A stretch of 64,000 nt of DNA from DASVXQ01 sp036392615 (lineage in GTDB: Bacteria > Actinomycetota > CALGFH01), in assembly GCA_036392615.1 (NCBI GenBank), contig DASVXQ010000611.1, forward strand, positions 1 through 64,000, in the 5' to 3' direction. The notes under the pieces were generated by a model. That model was not told where the DNA came from, searched no databases, and saw nothing but the letters and a program-made list of their open reading frames with translations. The stretch's first letter is position 1. Each line of letters begins with the position of its first letter. The translations under genes were made by a program, and so were the position numbers. Shown one piece after another: positions 28,530-37,214 of this stretch.

Positions 28530-28611
28530 CCGGTCCGCTGGAGAGAAGGTCATGTCAGGAGAGCCGCGGTTGTGGGCGGCCGCGGCGGCGGGGCCAGCCG
28601 CCGCCGCGGGC

Positions 28612-28706
28612 TTTCATGCGCTGGCCGCGCTCCACGGCTGCAGAAGCTCCCCCAGGTCATCTGTGGCTTCTTCCAGGACCCGAACCTGCGCTACATCACT
28701 GAATGA
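28612..28706 (+). pseudogene. 3'-end scrap of an IS630-type transposase
   Basis: HALAALHG, then after a one-base shift LQKLPQVICGFFQDPNLRYI and a stop. This is the C-terminal end typical of IS630-like transposases (compare ALHRLQKL in the remnant at 29354). The element body is missing. Confidence 0.6.
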
Positions 28707-28789
28707 GAGTCCACCTATCTATTTACGCTCGGCTTAGGAAGATGAGGACAGGAGGTTATGCTCAACGCCCGGCAAGCAGAGGAGGCAGC

Positions 28790-29353
28790 ATGACCACATC
28801 ACCGGCCACGGTGCCCAGGCCGGTGACCTGGGGACTGCTCGCAGCCTGGGCGGTGCACGACCTGGAGGAGCTGGCCACCATGGCACCCGCCTTACGCCGG
28901 ATCGTGGCCCGCCTGCGCCCCCGCTACCCGCAGCTCCCCGACGGTGTGTGGGAGCGGCTTGAGGTCTCGCCCGCCCATGTCGCTGTCGCCATCGGGCTGA
29001 TGGGCACGGTGATGACGACCGCGGCCGTAGCCGGCGCGCGCAGCGGCGGGCGCTCCGGCTTTTACCAGGCAGTCCTCGCCGGCTTCGGCTGGCACGCCGT
29101 TGGGCACGTCGCCCAGTCGATCGCCGTGGGTGGCTATGCCTCTGGGGTGGTGACCGCGCCGGTGGTGGTGGCGCCGTTCTCGGTGTGGGCATGGCGGCGG
29201 CTGCGTGCCGCAGGGGTCCCGGCCGAGCTCGGCCGGTCCAGCGCCTGGGGGATGGTGCTGTTGCCGGTGACGCTGGGTGCCGCCCACTTCGCCGCGCACC
29301 GGCTCACCCGGCGGATCGGCGCGGCGGGCGGCGCGTTCTTGCGGTCACGCTGA
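28790..29353 (+). CDS. HXXEE-domain membrane protein
   Basis: 187 residues, with GAGGAGG before the ATG at 28790. The motif VHDLEELATM near residue 19 is the His-x-x-Glu-Glu signature, and HAVGHVAQS and HFAAHRLTRR add further His residues inside hydrophobic helices. These residues are thought to form an intramembrane metal site in the family; function unknown. The last codons run straight into an IS630 remnant, so the native C-terminus may be slightly altered. Confidence 0.75.
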   Translation: MTTSPATVPRPVTWGLLAAWAVHDLEELATMAPALRRIVARLRPRYPQLPDGVWERLEVSPAHVAVAIGLMGTVMTTAAVAGARSGGRSGFYQAVLAGFGWHAVGHVAQSIAVGGYASGVVTAPVVVAPFSVWAWRRLRAAGVPAELGRSSAWGMVLLPVTLGAAHFAAHRLTRRIGAAGGAFLRSR

Positions 29354-29725
29354 CCCGCCAGGCCAGGCGGTTTGCCGCCTACGACGGCAACCTGAACGCG
29401 CCTACCTTCATCGACTTCTGCCGTCGGCTGCTCGACGATTCGCCTTGGTCGATGTCCTTGGTCCTGGGCGGCCATCTGGTGCACCGCTCGAACGCTGTCG
29501 AGGCGTTCGCCGCGTCCACCGCAGGTCGGCTGCGGCTGTGCTTCCTGCGGGGTACTCACCGGAGTTGAACCCCGACGAGTGGGTGTGGAAGCACGTCAAG
29601 CACGACCCGGGTCGGCCGTGTCGGTGTCAGCGGTCCCGCTGATCTCAAAGCCAAGGCGGTGGCCGCACTGCACCGGCTGCAAAAGCTCTCACATCTGTGC
29701 AGAGCTTCTTCCGCGACCCGAAATG
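29354..29725 (+). pseudogene. IS630-type transposase, 3' half with frameshifts
   Basis: Pieces in successive frames read LNAPTFIDFCRRLLDDSP, LVLGGHLVHRSNAVEAF, GRLRLCFL, then ELNPDEWVWKHVKHD and KAVAALHRLQKL. These match the C-terminal DDE region (the D of VDxHPxH, here replaced by GG, and the E of LNPxE). The N-terminal half is absent. A dead copy of a different IS630 subtype from that at 733. Confidence 0.8.
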
Positions 29726-29863
29726 AACCTCGTGCATCAATCGGAGCGCCGCGCCCCCGGTGCCGGGCCACGTGGGCTAAGCGTGGCGTTGGTTACCGGT
29801 GGGTACGCTTGGTGCACGGTGATTTCCAGCGGCGGTGCGCATGCGGCGTGGGGAGGGGGGCCG

Positions 29864-31177
29864 ATGGACTACGAGACGATCGCGCAGGAGTTGCAGGCGG
29901 CGCGGGCCCGCGGTGACCGCTTCCAGCGAAGCGCTTCGCAGGCCGTGGAAGGTGCGGCGCTGCTCCCCGCCGCTTTGGAGGAGTTGGTGACCGCGCTGGA
30001 AGAGCTGCGCGTCGCCGAGGAGGAGGTCCGGGTCCAGAACGAGCAGCTCGCCGAGGGCCAGCGGTCGGTCGAGGAGGCCCGCGACCACTACCAGGGTTTG
30101 TTCGAGTTCGGCCCCGCGCCTTACCTGATCACCGATCGTGTCGGGGTCATCATGGAGGCGAATCGGCGGGCAGCCGGGCTGCTGGGAGTGGACCAGCACT
30201 TTCTGATTGGCCGCCCGTTGGCGATGTTCGCCTCCGGTGAGGATCGGAGGTCGCTGCGGGACCGGCTGAACCGCTTGGATGCTTTGGACGGCGATCGTTG
30301 GCGACTGACCGTTCAGCCGCGTCAGCGCCAGCCGGTCGAGGTGTTGGTGTCGACCAGTGTGGCCCGCGATGCGGCCGGTGTCATCGAGTTGCGCTGGATG
30401 CTGCTGGACGCCGAATCCTCCAACGCCGGCGCGGCCGAGCAGCCAGCCACCTCCGGTGAGGCGGCCCTGTCGCTTGCGGAGTTGGCGCGCAGGGCGGGAA
30501 GCGACCCGGTGTGGATGACGGCTGGGACAGTATCGGAGTGGGACCAGCTCGCCGAAGGGCTGTATCGGCTGGTGCGCACGGCCGTGCCGTTGCTGCGGGC
30601 CGATGGTGCCGGGTTGATGCTGGCCGACCAGGATGGGGTGTTGCGCTGGATCACCGCCTCCAACGAGGCCGAACGCGCCTTCGAGCAGGCGGAGCGCGAG
30701 CTTGGGGAAGGGCCGTGCATCGATGCGTTCATCTCCGGCGAGACGATCTGGACCGCGGATCTGTGGGCGGATCCCCGATGGAACCGGCTCGGGCCGGTCG
30801 CCCGGAGCAACAAGGTCCGCGGGGTGCTGGCCGCCCCCGTGATGCTACGTGACCGTCCGATCGGGACCTGCAACGCACTCACCAATACCCCGCGGGCTTG
30901 GACGGATGGCGATGTGGGTGCCATCGCTGCCTACGCGGGCATGGTCGGCCAGCTGATCGGCTCGTCCAGCGATGCTCGGCAAAAGGGTGAGCTGGCCGAG
31001 CAACTCCAGCACGCGCTCGACGCGAGGGTGCTGATCGAGCAGGCCAAGGGCGTGCTGATGGAACGCCACGGCCTGGACGGCACGACGGCGTTCGCTCGGT
31101 TGCGGCGGGCTGCGCGCTCGTCCTCCCGTCCGATCGCCGAGGTCGCCCGCGAGGTCATCGAGGGCCGATCCGGGTAG
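29864..31177 (+). CDS. PAS-GAF-ANTAR regulator
   Basis: 437 residues. The ATG at 29864 follows GGGAGGGGGG; earlier in-frame codons are IS remnant. A Glu-rich coiled coil (residues 35-75) leads to a PAS domain (FEFGPAPYLITDRVGVIMEANRRAAGLLG), a GAF domain (WDQLAEGLYRLVRTAVPLLRADGAGLMLAD, later LGEGPCIDAFISG) and a C-terminal ANTAR domain (LDARVLIEQAKGVLMERHGLDG). ANTAR domains bind paired hairpins in nascent RNA and prevent termination. So this likely couples a sensed signal to antitermination of unknown transcripts. Confidence 0.9.
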   Translation: MDYETIAQELQAARARGDRFQRSASQAVEGAALLPAALEELVTALEELRVAEEEVRVQNEQLAEGQRSVEEARDHYQGLFEFGPAPYLITDRVGVIMEANRRAAGLLGVDQHFLIGRPLAMFASGEDRRSLRDRLNRLDALDGDRWRLTVQPRQRQPVEVLVSTSVARDAAGVIELRWMLLDAESSNAGAAEQPATSGEAALSLAELARRAGSDPVWMTAGTVSEWDQLAEGLYRLVRTAVPLLRADGAGLMLADQDGVLRWITASNEAERAFEQAERELGEGPCIDAFISGETIWTADLWADPRWNRLGPVARSNKVRGVLAAPVMLRDRPIGTCNALTNTPRAWTDGDVGAIAAYAGMVGQLIGSSSDARQKGELAEQLQHALDARVLIEQAKGVLMERHGLDGTTAFARLRRAARSSSRPIAEVAREVIEGRSG

Positions 31178-31234
31178 GGCGCATCCGGTCCGTTAGCCGC
31201 CTGTCATGCGGCGCGCCGACGTGATCCCGCGGCG

Positions 31235-31393
31235 TCAGCCGCGCCCGCCGGCGTCGCGGATCGCGTCGCGAGTGGCGCCCCGGCGGCGCTTGACCTCCTG
31301 GAACAGGCCCCGGATCTCCCGGTGCTGGTGGAGCAGGAAGCTGATGGCGTCGCCGTCCGGCCGCGTAGTGGCGGACTGGTCGCTTGCGGTCAT
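31235..31393 (-). CDS. Hemerythrin-like protein, truncated
   Basis: The ATG at 31393 follows AAAGGAACGG. The 52 residues include DAISFLLHQHREIRGLFQEVK, the first helix of an HHE cation-binding domain with its leading His. Only one helix of the four-helix bundle is left before the stop, and no other frame continues it. It is probably a pseudogene, although the 5' end looks well formed. Confidence 0.5.
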   Translation of the reverse strand: MTASDQSATTRPDGDAISFLLHQHREIRGLFQEVKRRRGATRDAIRDAGGRG

Positions 31394-31582
31394 GACCGTT
31401 CCTTTCTCTGGGATGCCGCGGGGTCTGGCAGCGCATGGACCACCAGGTTGTCGCGGTAGCGCCCGCGGGCCTGATGGAAGGGGACGCCGCAGGTCACCAG
31501 CAGCAGCCGCGGCCGCCGCCGGCGCGGAACACGTCGGCCGGCAGAGCAAATGTGGCGCAGGTCACGCAGAGAGTCCTCTGCA

Positions 31583-31623
31583 CGGCATGCAAGGGTCAGG
31601 GGTTCAAGTCCCCTCAGCTCCAC
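31583..31623 (+). repeat. tRNA-Ala 3'-end fragment, copy 3
   Basis: GGCATGCAAGGG, TCAGGGGTTCAAGTCCCCT and CAGCTCCA match copy 2, with one G missing in the variable loop and CT instead of CCA at the end. The bases just before (GCAGGTC.CGC..GAGTCCT) also match the left flank of copy 2, so the repeat unit extends to the left of the tRNA part. Confidence 0.75.
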
Positions 31624-31716
31624 TCTTCCCGGGACCACATCCTCCCGCTCAGCACTGCTGGCCGCAGGACGGCGTTTCGCTCCCTTTGGGCGTTCAACCG
31701 TATCGGGCATGGTCTT

Positions 31717-33390
31717 TCAGCTTGCCTGTTCGGCGAGGTACTCGTGGACGAGTTGGACGGCGATGGCGCCCTCCCCAACGGCCGACGCCACGCGCTTGAT
31801 GGACCGGTGGCGCACGTCACCGGCAGCGAACACACCGGGCAGGCTGGTCTCCAGGAACAGCGGCGGCCGCGCGAGCGGCCAGCCCGTGGGCAACCCACCG
31901 GCACCGAGAAGATCACGTCCCGTCAGCAGGTAGCCGTGCTGGTCGGAGCGAACGGTATCGCGCAGCCACTGCGTGTGCGGCTCCCCGCCGATCAGCACGA
32001 ACAGGCCGGCCGCCGCGACGGTCTGGGTGACGCCGTTGCGGCCGTCGCGCAACGTCAGGCGCTCCAGGCACCCGCCGCCTTGCCCGTCGATGACCTCGGT
32101 GCGCAGCCGGACGGAGATGTTAGGGGTCGCGTGGATCTTCTTGACCAGGTAGTCGGACATGGTGGTGCCGAGGGCATCGCCGCGGACCAGCACGGTGACC
32201 GACCCGGCGTGCTCGGCCAGATGCAGGGCGGCCTGGCCGGCTGAGTTGCCGGCGCCGACCACGAACACCTGTTGGCCCTGCATGGCGCGGGCCTCGCTGC
32301 CCGCGGCACCGTAGAACACCCCGGCGCCCGCCAGGGCCTCCAGGCTGGGCACCCTCAGCCGCCGCCAGGACACCCCGGGCGCGAGGATCACCGCCCGGGC
32401 CGCGACCTGCCGCCCATCGGACAGCCGCAGCAGGCGCTCGGAGCCATGGGCGGTCAAGCCGGTCACCGCCTGGGCGAACACGAAGCCGGTGCCAAACAGC
32501 CACGCCTGCTCGAAGGTCCGAAAGGCCAGGTCATCGCCGCTGATCCCGTGGGGAAACCCGGGATAGTTGCGGATCAGCGAGCTGGTCCCGGCCTGGCCGC
32601 CGAACACCTCCGGCTCCACCACCAGAGTGCGCAGCCCTTCCGAGGCCGCCGAGACCGCGGCGGCCAGCCCGGCGGGCCCGGCACCAACGATGGCGACGTC
32701 GTACGTCGCTGGCTCGGGACGGGTACGTGCGCCGAGGAACTCACTGAGCTCAGCGTGGGAGGGGTCGACCAGCACCTGGCCGGTGCGGAAGACCACCACC
32801 GGCAGCCGGCTGCCGTCCTGCCCGGCCTCCTCCAGGATCCGGTGTCCGGCCTCGGAATCGTGCGCGTAGAACCGGTACGGCATGGCCACGCGGGTCAGGG
32901 TGTCGCGCAGCTGGTGCGACCGTGGCTCCCACTGGCGGCCGACGATGCGGATGGCCACAAACGACGGCTCCTGGGTCTTGCTCCAGCTGGCCAGGAACTC
33001 GCTCACCGGCGGATACAGCCATCGCTCCGCCGGCTGCCACGGGGTGAACAGGTGGTAGTCGATCTGCCCCAGCGTCATCGCCCGCACCGCCGGGTGGGCC
33101 GCGGTGTAATCCCCCCGGCCCACCAGCAGGACCCGTTTGGCCGCCGGGTGCAGCTCATGGGCGGCCACCAGCAGATCCACCCCGCCCATCTGGGTCATCG
33201 GCTGGCCGGCGACCACCAGAGCGACCGGCTGCGACCGCGCCGCCAGCTGCCTGAGGGTGGTCAGCGCCGCCGCCGCCGAACCCTCAGCACGGATCTGGTA
33301 GTCGATCCCGAAGCGGCGACCAAGGTCAGCTGTCAGCGCCTCCAGCACCGCGCGGTCCTCATCGGCCAGCAACAACACCGGCGTCCCCAT
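31717..33390 (-). CDS. Response-regulator/thioredoxin-reductase-like fusion flavoprotein
   Basis: 557 residues, with GGGGGTGGAG before the ATG at 33390. Order: a receiver-like domain (VLLLADEDRAVLEALTADLG, then LVVAGQPM), a thioredoxin-fold-like middle (residues about 145-220), then an FAD/NAD(P) pyridine nucleotide-disulfide fold with VAIVGAGPAGLAAA, GGQAGTS, VFVVGAGNSAGQAA and GVFAAGDVR. The usual CxxC of thioredoxin reductase is absent (FYGAAGS in that place), and the receiver's phospho-Asp position reads AGQP. It probably transfers electrons to an unknown partner. The matching sensor kinase is likely the gene at 35422. Confidence 0.85.
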   Translation of the reverse strand: MGTPVLLLADEDRAVLEALTADLGRRFGIDYQIRAEGSAAAALTTLRQLAARSQPVALVVAGQPMTQMGGVDLLVAAHELHPAAKRVLLVGRGDYTAAHPAVRAMTLGQIDYHLFTPWQPAERWLYPPVSEFLASWSKTQEPSFVAIRIVGRQWEPRSHQLRDTLTRVAMPYRFYAHDSEAGHRILEEAGQDGSRLPVVVFRTGQVLVDPSHAELSEFLGARTRPEPATYDVAIVGAGPAGLAAAVSAASEGLRTLVVEPEVFGGQAGTSSLIRNYPGFPHGISGDDLAFRTFEQAWLFGTGFVFAQAVTGLTAHGSERLLRLSDGRQVAARAVILAPGVSWRRLRVPSLEALAGAGVFYGAAGSEARAMQGQQVFVVGAGNSAGQAALHLAEHAGSVTVLVRGDALGTTMSDYLVKKIHATPNISVRLRTEVIDGQGGGCLERLTLRDGRNGVTQTVAAAGLFVLIGGEPHTQWLRDTVRSDQHGYLLTGRDLLGAGGLPTGWPLARPPLFLETSLPGVFAAGDVRHRSIKRVASAVGEGAIAVQLVHEYLAEQAS

Positions 33391-33677
33391 CTCCACCCCC
33401 CTGGCACGACGTCCCCGAGCTCTGCCCATAGCCGCCCGATGGCTGCCCAAAGCGTCCGCTGGGCCAATCATCAGTTACGGGGACGTCCGGGGAGCGACGC
33501 CATTACCAGCGTGCCTGGTCCAACCCGACCAGCCAGCAGCCGCGAGTGCCCGCTGGGCACATCGCGCCCAGCAAGGGCTATCGAGCCAAGGGACCGGTGA
33601 CGACATCTGGGCGCGGCGCGGTCAGGCGGTCGTCCAGTTCCGGCAGCAGATGAGCGGCATGTAGCGCCGCCGGTCCG

Positions 33678-35171
33678 CTACCAGCTCGTCGGCTTCGACG
33701 GCATGTAGAGCCAGACCTGGAAGAAGTTGCCCAGATCCTGGCCCGAGATCCGTTCGCACAGCGCGATGAACTGCGCCGTGGTGCCATTGGCTTGCCGGTG
33801 CTCGGCTGTCCAAGTCTTCAGCACCTGGAAGAACGCATCAGCGCCGATCTTGTCGCGCAGCGCCTGCAGCGTCATCGCCCCGCGGCGGTAGACCGCGCGG
33901 GCGAACATCGTGTCGCGCTGCGGATCGGCGATCACGACGTTCCAGAACGAGCTGGTCGCCGGGATGCTGTTGAACTCCGCCACGAACTGATCGTGGGGTG
34001 ACGCGCCGCCCAGGTGCTCGGTCCACAGGTACTGCGCGTAGGAGGCGAACCCTTCGTTCAGCCAGATGTGCCGCCAGTCCGCGACCGAGACGCTGTCGCC
34101 GAACCACATGTGCGCCAGCTCGTGCGCGATCGTGCTGCTGGAGCGCACAGCCGAGTACACCGGCCGCGTCTGCGTCTCCAGCGAGAAGCCGAGGGGCTGC
34201 CCGTTGTACGTGGCGTTGTCGGCGATCGCGCCGGTCGAGTTGAACGGATACGGACCGAAGTTCTTCACCCACAGGTCGGTCGCCTCGGCGGTGGTGTTGT
34301 AGAAGAAGTCGACCGCGTCGGGCCGGGTGGCGATGATCGTTGGATCGACCGCGACCGTCTCCGGAATGCCGCCCGGCGTCCTGCCGGTCTTGAGCACCCA
34401 GTTGCCGATGTCGGCCGTGGCGAGATAGGTGGCCATCTGGTCCGGCTCGTCCCACGTGAAGGTGCTCTTGCCGTTCGCGGTCACCTGCGAGACCAGCCGG
34501 CCGTTCGCGACCACGCTCTTGCCCTCGGGGACCGTGACCCGGAACGTCCACGTCGCCTTGTCGCTCGGATGGTCCGACAGCGGCATCCAGGTCGAGGCGA
34601 CGTTGGGCTCATCGCCCATGAACGCGCCGTCGTCGGTGTGCAGGAAGCCGTACGGGGAGCCGAACACGATCGGCGAGCCGACGATCGTCTGGGGGACTCC
34701 GCCGTAGTCGACCGCCACGTTGAACGTCGAGCCCTTCCCTAGCCGGTTGGGCGGCGTGATCTGCAGCTCCTGGCCGTCGCGGCTGTAGGCAACGGGATTG
34801 TCGTTCACACGCACCGCGCTGACGTCGAGCTGCTGGAGATCGAGGTCGAAGCGTGACAGGTCCTGCGTCGCGCGCGCCCGGATGACCATGGTGCCGTCCA
34901 GCCGGTCGGTGGCCGGGTCGTAGGAGAAGGTCAGGTCATAGTGCCTGACGTCGTAGCCGCCGTTGCCGAGCAGTGGGAAGTAGGGGTCGCCGACGCCGGC
35001 CGCGCCGGGCTCGCCGGGCGCCGCCAGCGCGGCCGCCTGAAGCTGGGCCACATCGGGATCGGTCGCCACGGCGCCGGTGCCGACGTGCGCATGCGCCGCC
35101 GGTAGGGGGAACGCAAGGCACGCGATCACACCTGCCAGCGCGAGCACCCGGGCTACACGAGATCGCAACAT
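33678..35171 (-). CDS. Secreted M1-family metallopeptidase
   Basis: 497 residues. The ATG at 35171 follows GGAGGGAG. A signal peptide (VARVLALAGVIACLAFPLPAAHA) is followed by a beta-sheet N-terminal domain and the catalytic domain, with the zinc motif HELAHMWFGD and the third ligand in NEGFASY; both are intact. The exopeptidase motif GxMEN is not evident, so specificity is unclear. The C-terminal domain is short compared with large aminopeptidases N. It lies between the flavoprotein and kinase genes, which are usually neighbours. Confidence 0.9.
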   Translation of the reverse strand: MLRSRVARVLALAGVIACLAFPLPAAHAHVGTGAVATDPDVAQLQAAALAAPGEPGAAGVGDPYFPLLGNGGYDVRHYDLTFSYDPATDRLDGTMVIRARATQDLSRFDLDLQQLDVSAVRVNDNPVAYSRDGQELQITPPNRLGKGSTFNVAVDYGGVPQTIVGSPIVFGSPYGFLHTDDGAFMGDEPNVASTWMPLSDHPSDKATWTFRVTVPEGKSVVANGRLVSQVTANGKSTFTWDEPDQMATYLATADIGNWVLKTGRTPGGIPETVAVDPTIIATRPDAVDFFYNTTAEATDLWVKNFGPYPFNSTGAIADNATYNGQPLGFSLETQTRPVYSAVRSSSTIAHELAHMWFGDSVSVADWRHIWLNEGFASYAQYLWTEHLGGASPHDQFVAEFNSIPATSSFWNVVIADPQRDTMFARAVYRRGAMTLQALRDKIGADAFFQVLKTWTAEHRQANGTTAQFIALCERISGQDLGNFFQVWLYMPSKPTSW

Positions 35172-35389
35172 CGCAAACTCCCTCCGCCTGGCCGAGGTGT
35201 GCATTGTACGGAAGTTACTCCCGGTCTGCCCCGAGTCAAGCTGTCCGAGCTGATCGCGGTCGGGATCCCGAATCGGACCTGCCCTCAGCTCGCGTGAAAC
35301 AGCCGTGCACGAGCGGTCCTTCGCGCGCTGAGGCGGCGATGCTCCACGATGCTCAAGGGCGTCTTCGGGTCATCGACAGCAGGTCTCTG

Positions 35390-35416
35390 GATGGCATGCA
35401 GGGAGTCGGGGGTCAC
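35390..35416 (+). repeat. Decayed tRNA-Ala fragment, copy 4
   Basis: GGATGGCATGCAGGGAGTCGGGGGT resembles the start of the other copies. Its left flank (GCGCGCTGAG, CCACGATG.CTCA, GACAGCAGGTC at about 35318-35385) matches the left flank of copy 2 (about 23632-23694). The T-arm is no longer formed. Confidence 0.5.
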
Positions 35417-35421
35417 CCGAC

Positions 35422-36813
35422 CTACGGCTTGTGCGCCCGGATGGGGATGCGGACCCGCAGGACCGTCTCATCCGGCCGGGAGTCGATGCTGATCGTGCCG
35501 CCGTGGCGCTCCTCGACGATGCGACGTGCGATGTCGAGGCCAAGACCGGTGCCCTCGCCTGGGTCCTTGGTCGTGTAGAACGCCTCGAACGCGCGTGCCG
35601 CCACCGGCGGCGGCATGCCGGGACCGGTATCGCCGATCTCGACGACCACGACACCCCCGTCAGCCCGCGTCGCTACCCGCAGTGTTCCCTGGCCGTCCAT
35701 CGCGTCGATGGCGTTGTCGATGAGGTGGGTCCACACCTGGTTGAGCTCGCCGGCGTAGGCCTCGATCCGGGGGACATCGGCGCTGTAGTCACGCACGACC
35801 CTGACACCGTCGCGCAGTTTGTGCCCGACCATTACCAGGGTGCTCTCGAGACCGTCCGTCACGTCGATGTGCTGCATCGACGCACGGTCCATCTGGGAGT
35901 AGGACTTGAGGGCGGCGACGAGGGCGGAGACGCGCCGGGTCGACTCTTTCACCTCCGAGAGGAGCGAGGCCACCGAGCAGGTGCTCGCCACCCATTCCAT
36001 CCCCGGCTCCAGGGCGGCTCCCGGGAGCACGGTCGCCGCCCGTTCGCACCAGGCGAGGTCGGCTCCGGCGGCAGCAAGCGCCGGGGCAATGATCCAGTCT
36101 CGCTCAACGCCATGGCGGGTGAGCCACGACGACAGGGCCTCCTCCTGGTCGGCCATCGCCAGCGGGTCCAGGACCGCCGCCCGAGGCTCGATCTCACGGC
36201 GCAGCGCGTCGAGCGCCCTGAACTGCCCGGCCGAGATCTCATCCTGAACGAGCCGGCCGAGCGACGAGAGCAGCGTCTGGCACGCATCCTCCAGGTCGTC
36301 GACGGCCCGAGTGGCGGCGGCTGCCGGATTGTTGATCTCGTGCGCGAGGCCGGCGGCGAGCGTGCCGAGGGTGACCAGGGACTCGCGCTGCCGCACCGTC
36401 GACTCAATGGAGCGCGCAGTCCCGTACAGCCCCGCGATGAGGTGTCCGCCGAACGGGAACCAGGCGTTCGACCGCTCACGCAGCACCTCGGCTGGCACTC
36501 GAAGCACCCGCCCAGCGGCCACTCCTCGCCCGGTCGCGAGATAGACGCCGTGCTCGTCCCAAGCGCGGAACCCGCCGGCCCAGCGACCGGGTGTGTGCAT
36601 CGTCCCGACCACGGTCTCCTCGCGGCCAACGTGGCGTATGAGGTCGATGGCACCGTCCACCAGCACCCACCAGAAGTCCGCGTGCTCACCTTCGCGGAAC
36701 AGGTCGACGCCGGGCTCGACCCGCACCTCGGTGCCAGCCTCGATCAGTTCCGCCAGCTGGTCGTCGGTCAGACCGTCGAAGATGCTGAGCGAGCGAAGGT
36801 CGGCGACGCGCAT
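35422..36813 (-). CDS. cNMP-domain sensor histidine kinase
   Basis: 463 residues, soluble. An N-terminal cyclic-nucleotide-binding-like fold (SIFDGLTDDQLAELIEAGTEVRVEPGVDL, then FREGEHADFWWVLVDG) leads to an H-box GLAHEINNPAAAA and an HATPase with HLIDNAIDAMDG, IGDTGPGMP and GTGLGLDIARRIVE. All catalytic boxes are intact. Its ATG overlaps the stop of a collapsed response-regulator gene (TGATG), showing an original RR-HK operon. The likely remaining output partner is the receiver-flavoprotein at 31717. The signal sensed is unknown. Confidence 0.9.
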   Translation of the reverse strand: MRVADLRSLSIFDGLTDDQLAELIEAGTEVRVEPGVDLFREGEHADFWWVLVDGAIDLIRHVGREETVVGTMHTPGRWAGGFRAWDEHGVYLATGRGVAAGRVLRVPAEVLRERSNAWFPFGGHLIAGLYGTARSIESTVRQRESLVTLGTLAAGLAHEINNPAAAATRAVDDLEDACQTLLSSLGRLVQDEISAGQFRALDALRREIEPRAAVLDPLAMADQEEALSSWLTRHGVERDWIIAPALAAAGADLAWCERAATVLPGAALEPGMEWVASTCSVASLLSEVKESTRRVSALVAALKSYSQMDRASMQHIDVTDGLESTLVMVGHKLRDGVRVVRDYSADVPRIEAYAGELNQVWTHLIDNAIDAMDGQGTLRVATRADGGVVVVEIGDTGPGMPPPVAARAFEAFYTTKDPGEGTGLGLDIARRIVEERHGGTISIDSRPDETVLRVRIPIRAHKP

Positions 36814-36957
36814 CAGATCGTGGCCAGGTAGCGGTGCACGAGGTGGATACGCGCCTGCTCAAGCATGTCGCTGCCCATCATTTCCGGCATCCGCTGGTCG
36901 GAGGCGATCCGCAGAGACCATGGGTCGTCGACAGCCAAGGATGGCGGGTTTGCTCAT
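36813..36957 (-). pseudogene. Collapsed response-regulator gene upstream of the kinase
   Basis: The start reads MSKPAIL, and one base later the frame continues as AVDDPW, SLRIASDQRMPEMMGSDMLEQA and HRYLATI. AVDD is the acidic pocket and DQRMP the region of the phospho-Asp in receiver domains. About 30 residues between them are missing. So an insertion of one base plus an internal deletion destroyed the gene, while its stop still overlaps the kinase start. Confidence 0.75.
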
Positions 36958-37214
36958 AGGACCAGCCTCTGGTGTCCTCGGTACCTGCCCGAAAAGCCGG
37001 CTGCCGCAAAGCCTACCTGCGGGTCTCTACCGGTGCACGGCTTCTGCTCCCATCCCGTCCCCTCGATCGATGGGCAATGGCGGCTCGAAAACCAAAACGA
37101 CCGGAAACCGGTAACCGCCGCATCAAAATAGATAACGGACACAGCTTTGCCGTCCTCGGGCCGCGTCCGGCCACCAGATACCTCGTCCGAGCGGCGGGTC
37201 GGTCACAACCCGGC
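36958..37214. promoter_or_regulatory. Intergenic region with an A/T-richer patch
   Basis: No gene is recognised. Around 37080-37150 the sequence is richer in A and T and includes ACCGGAAACCGGT, a short inverted repeat. It may hold the promoter for the minus-strand RR/kinase genes. Confidence 0.3.

Noticed and set aside
32272..33600. 442-codon plus-strand frame
   Set aside because: Shadow of the flavoprotein gene; no motif, and the opposite strand has clear FAD/NAD motifs.
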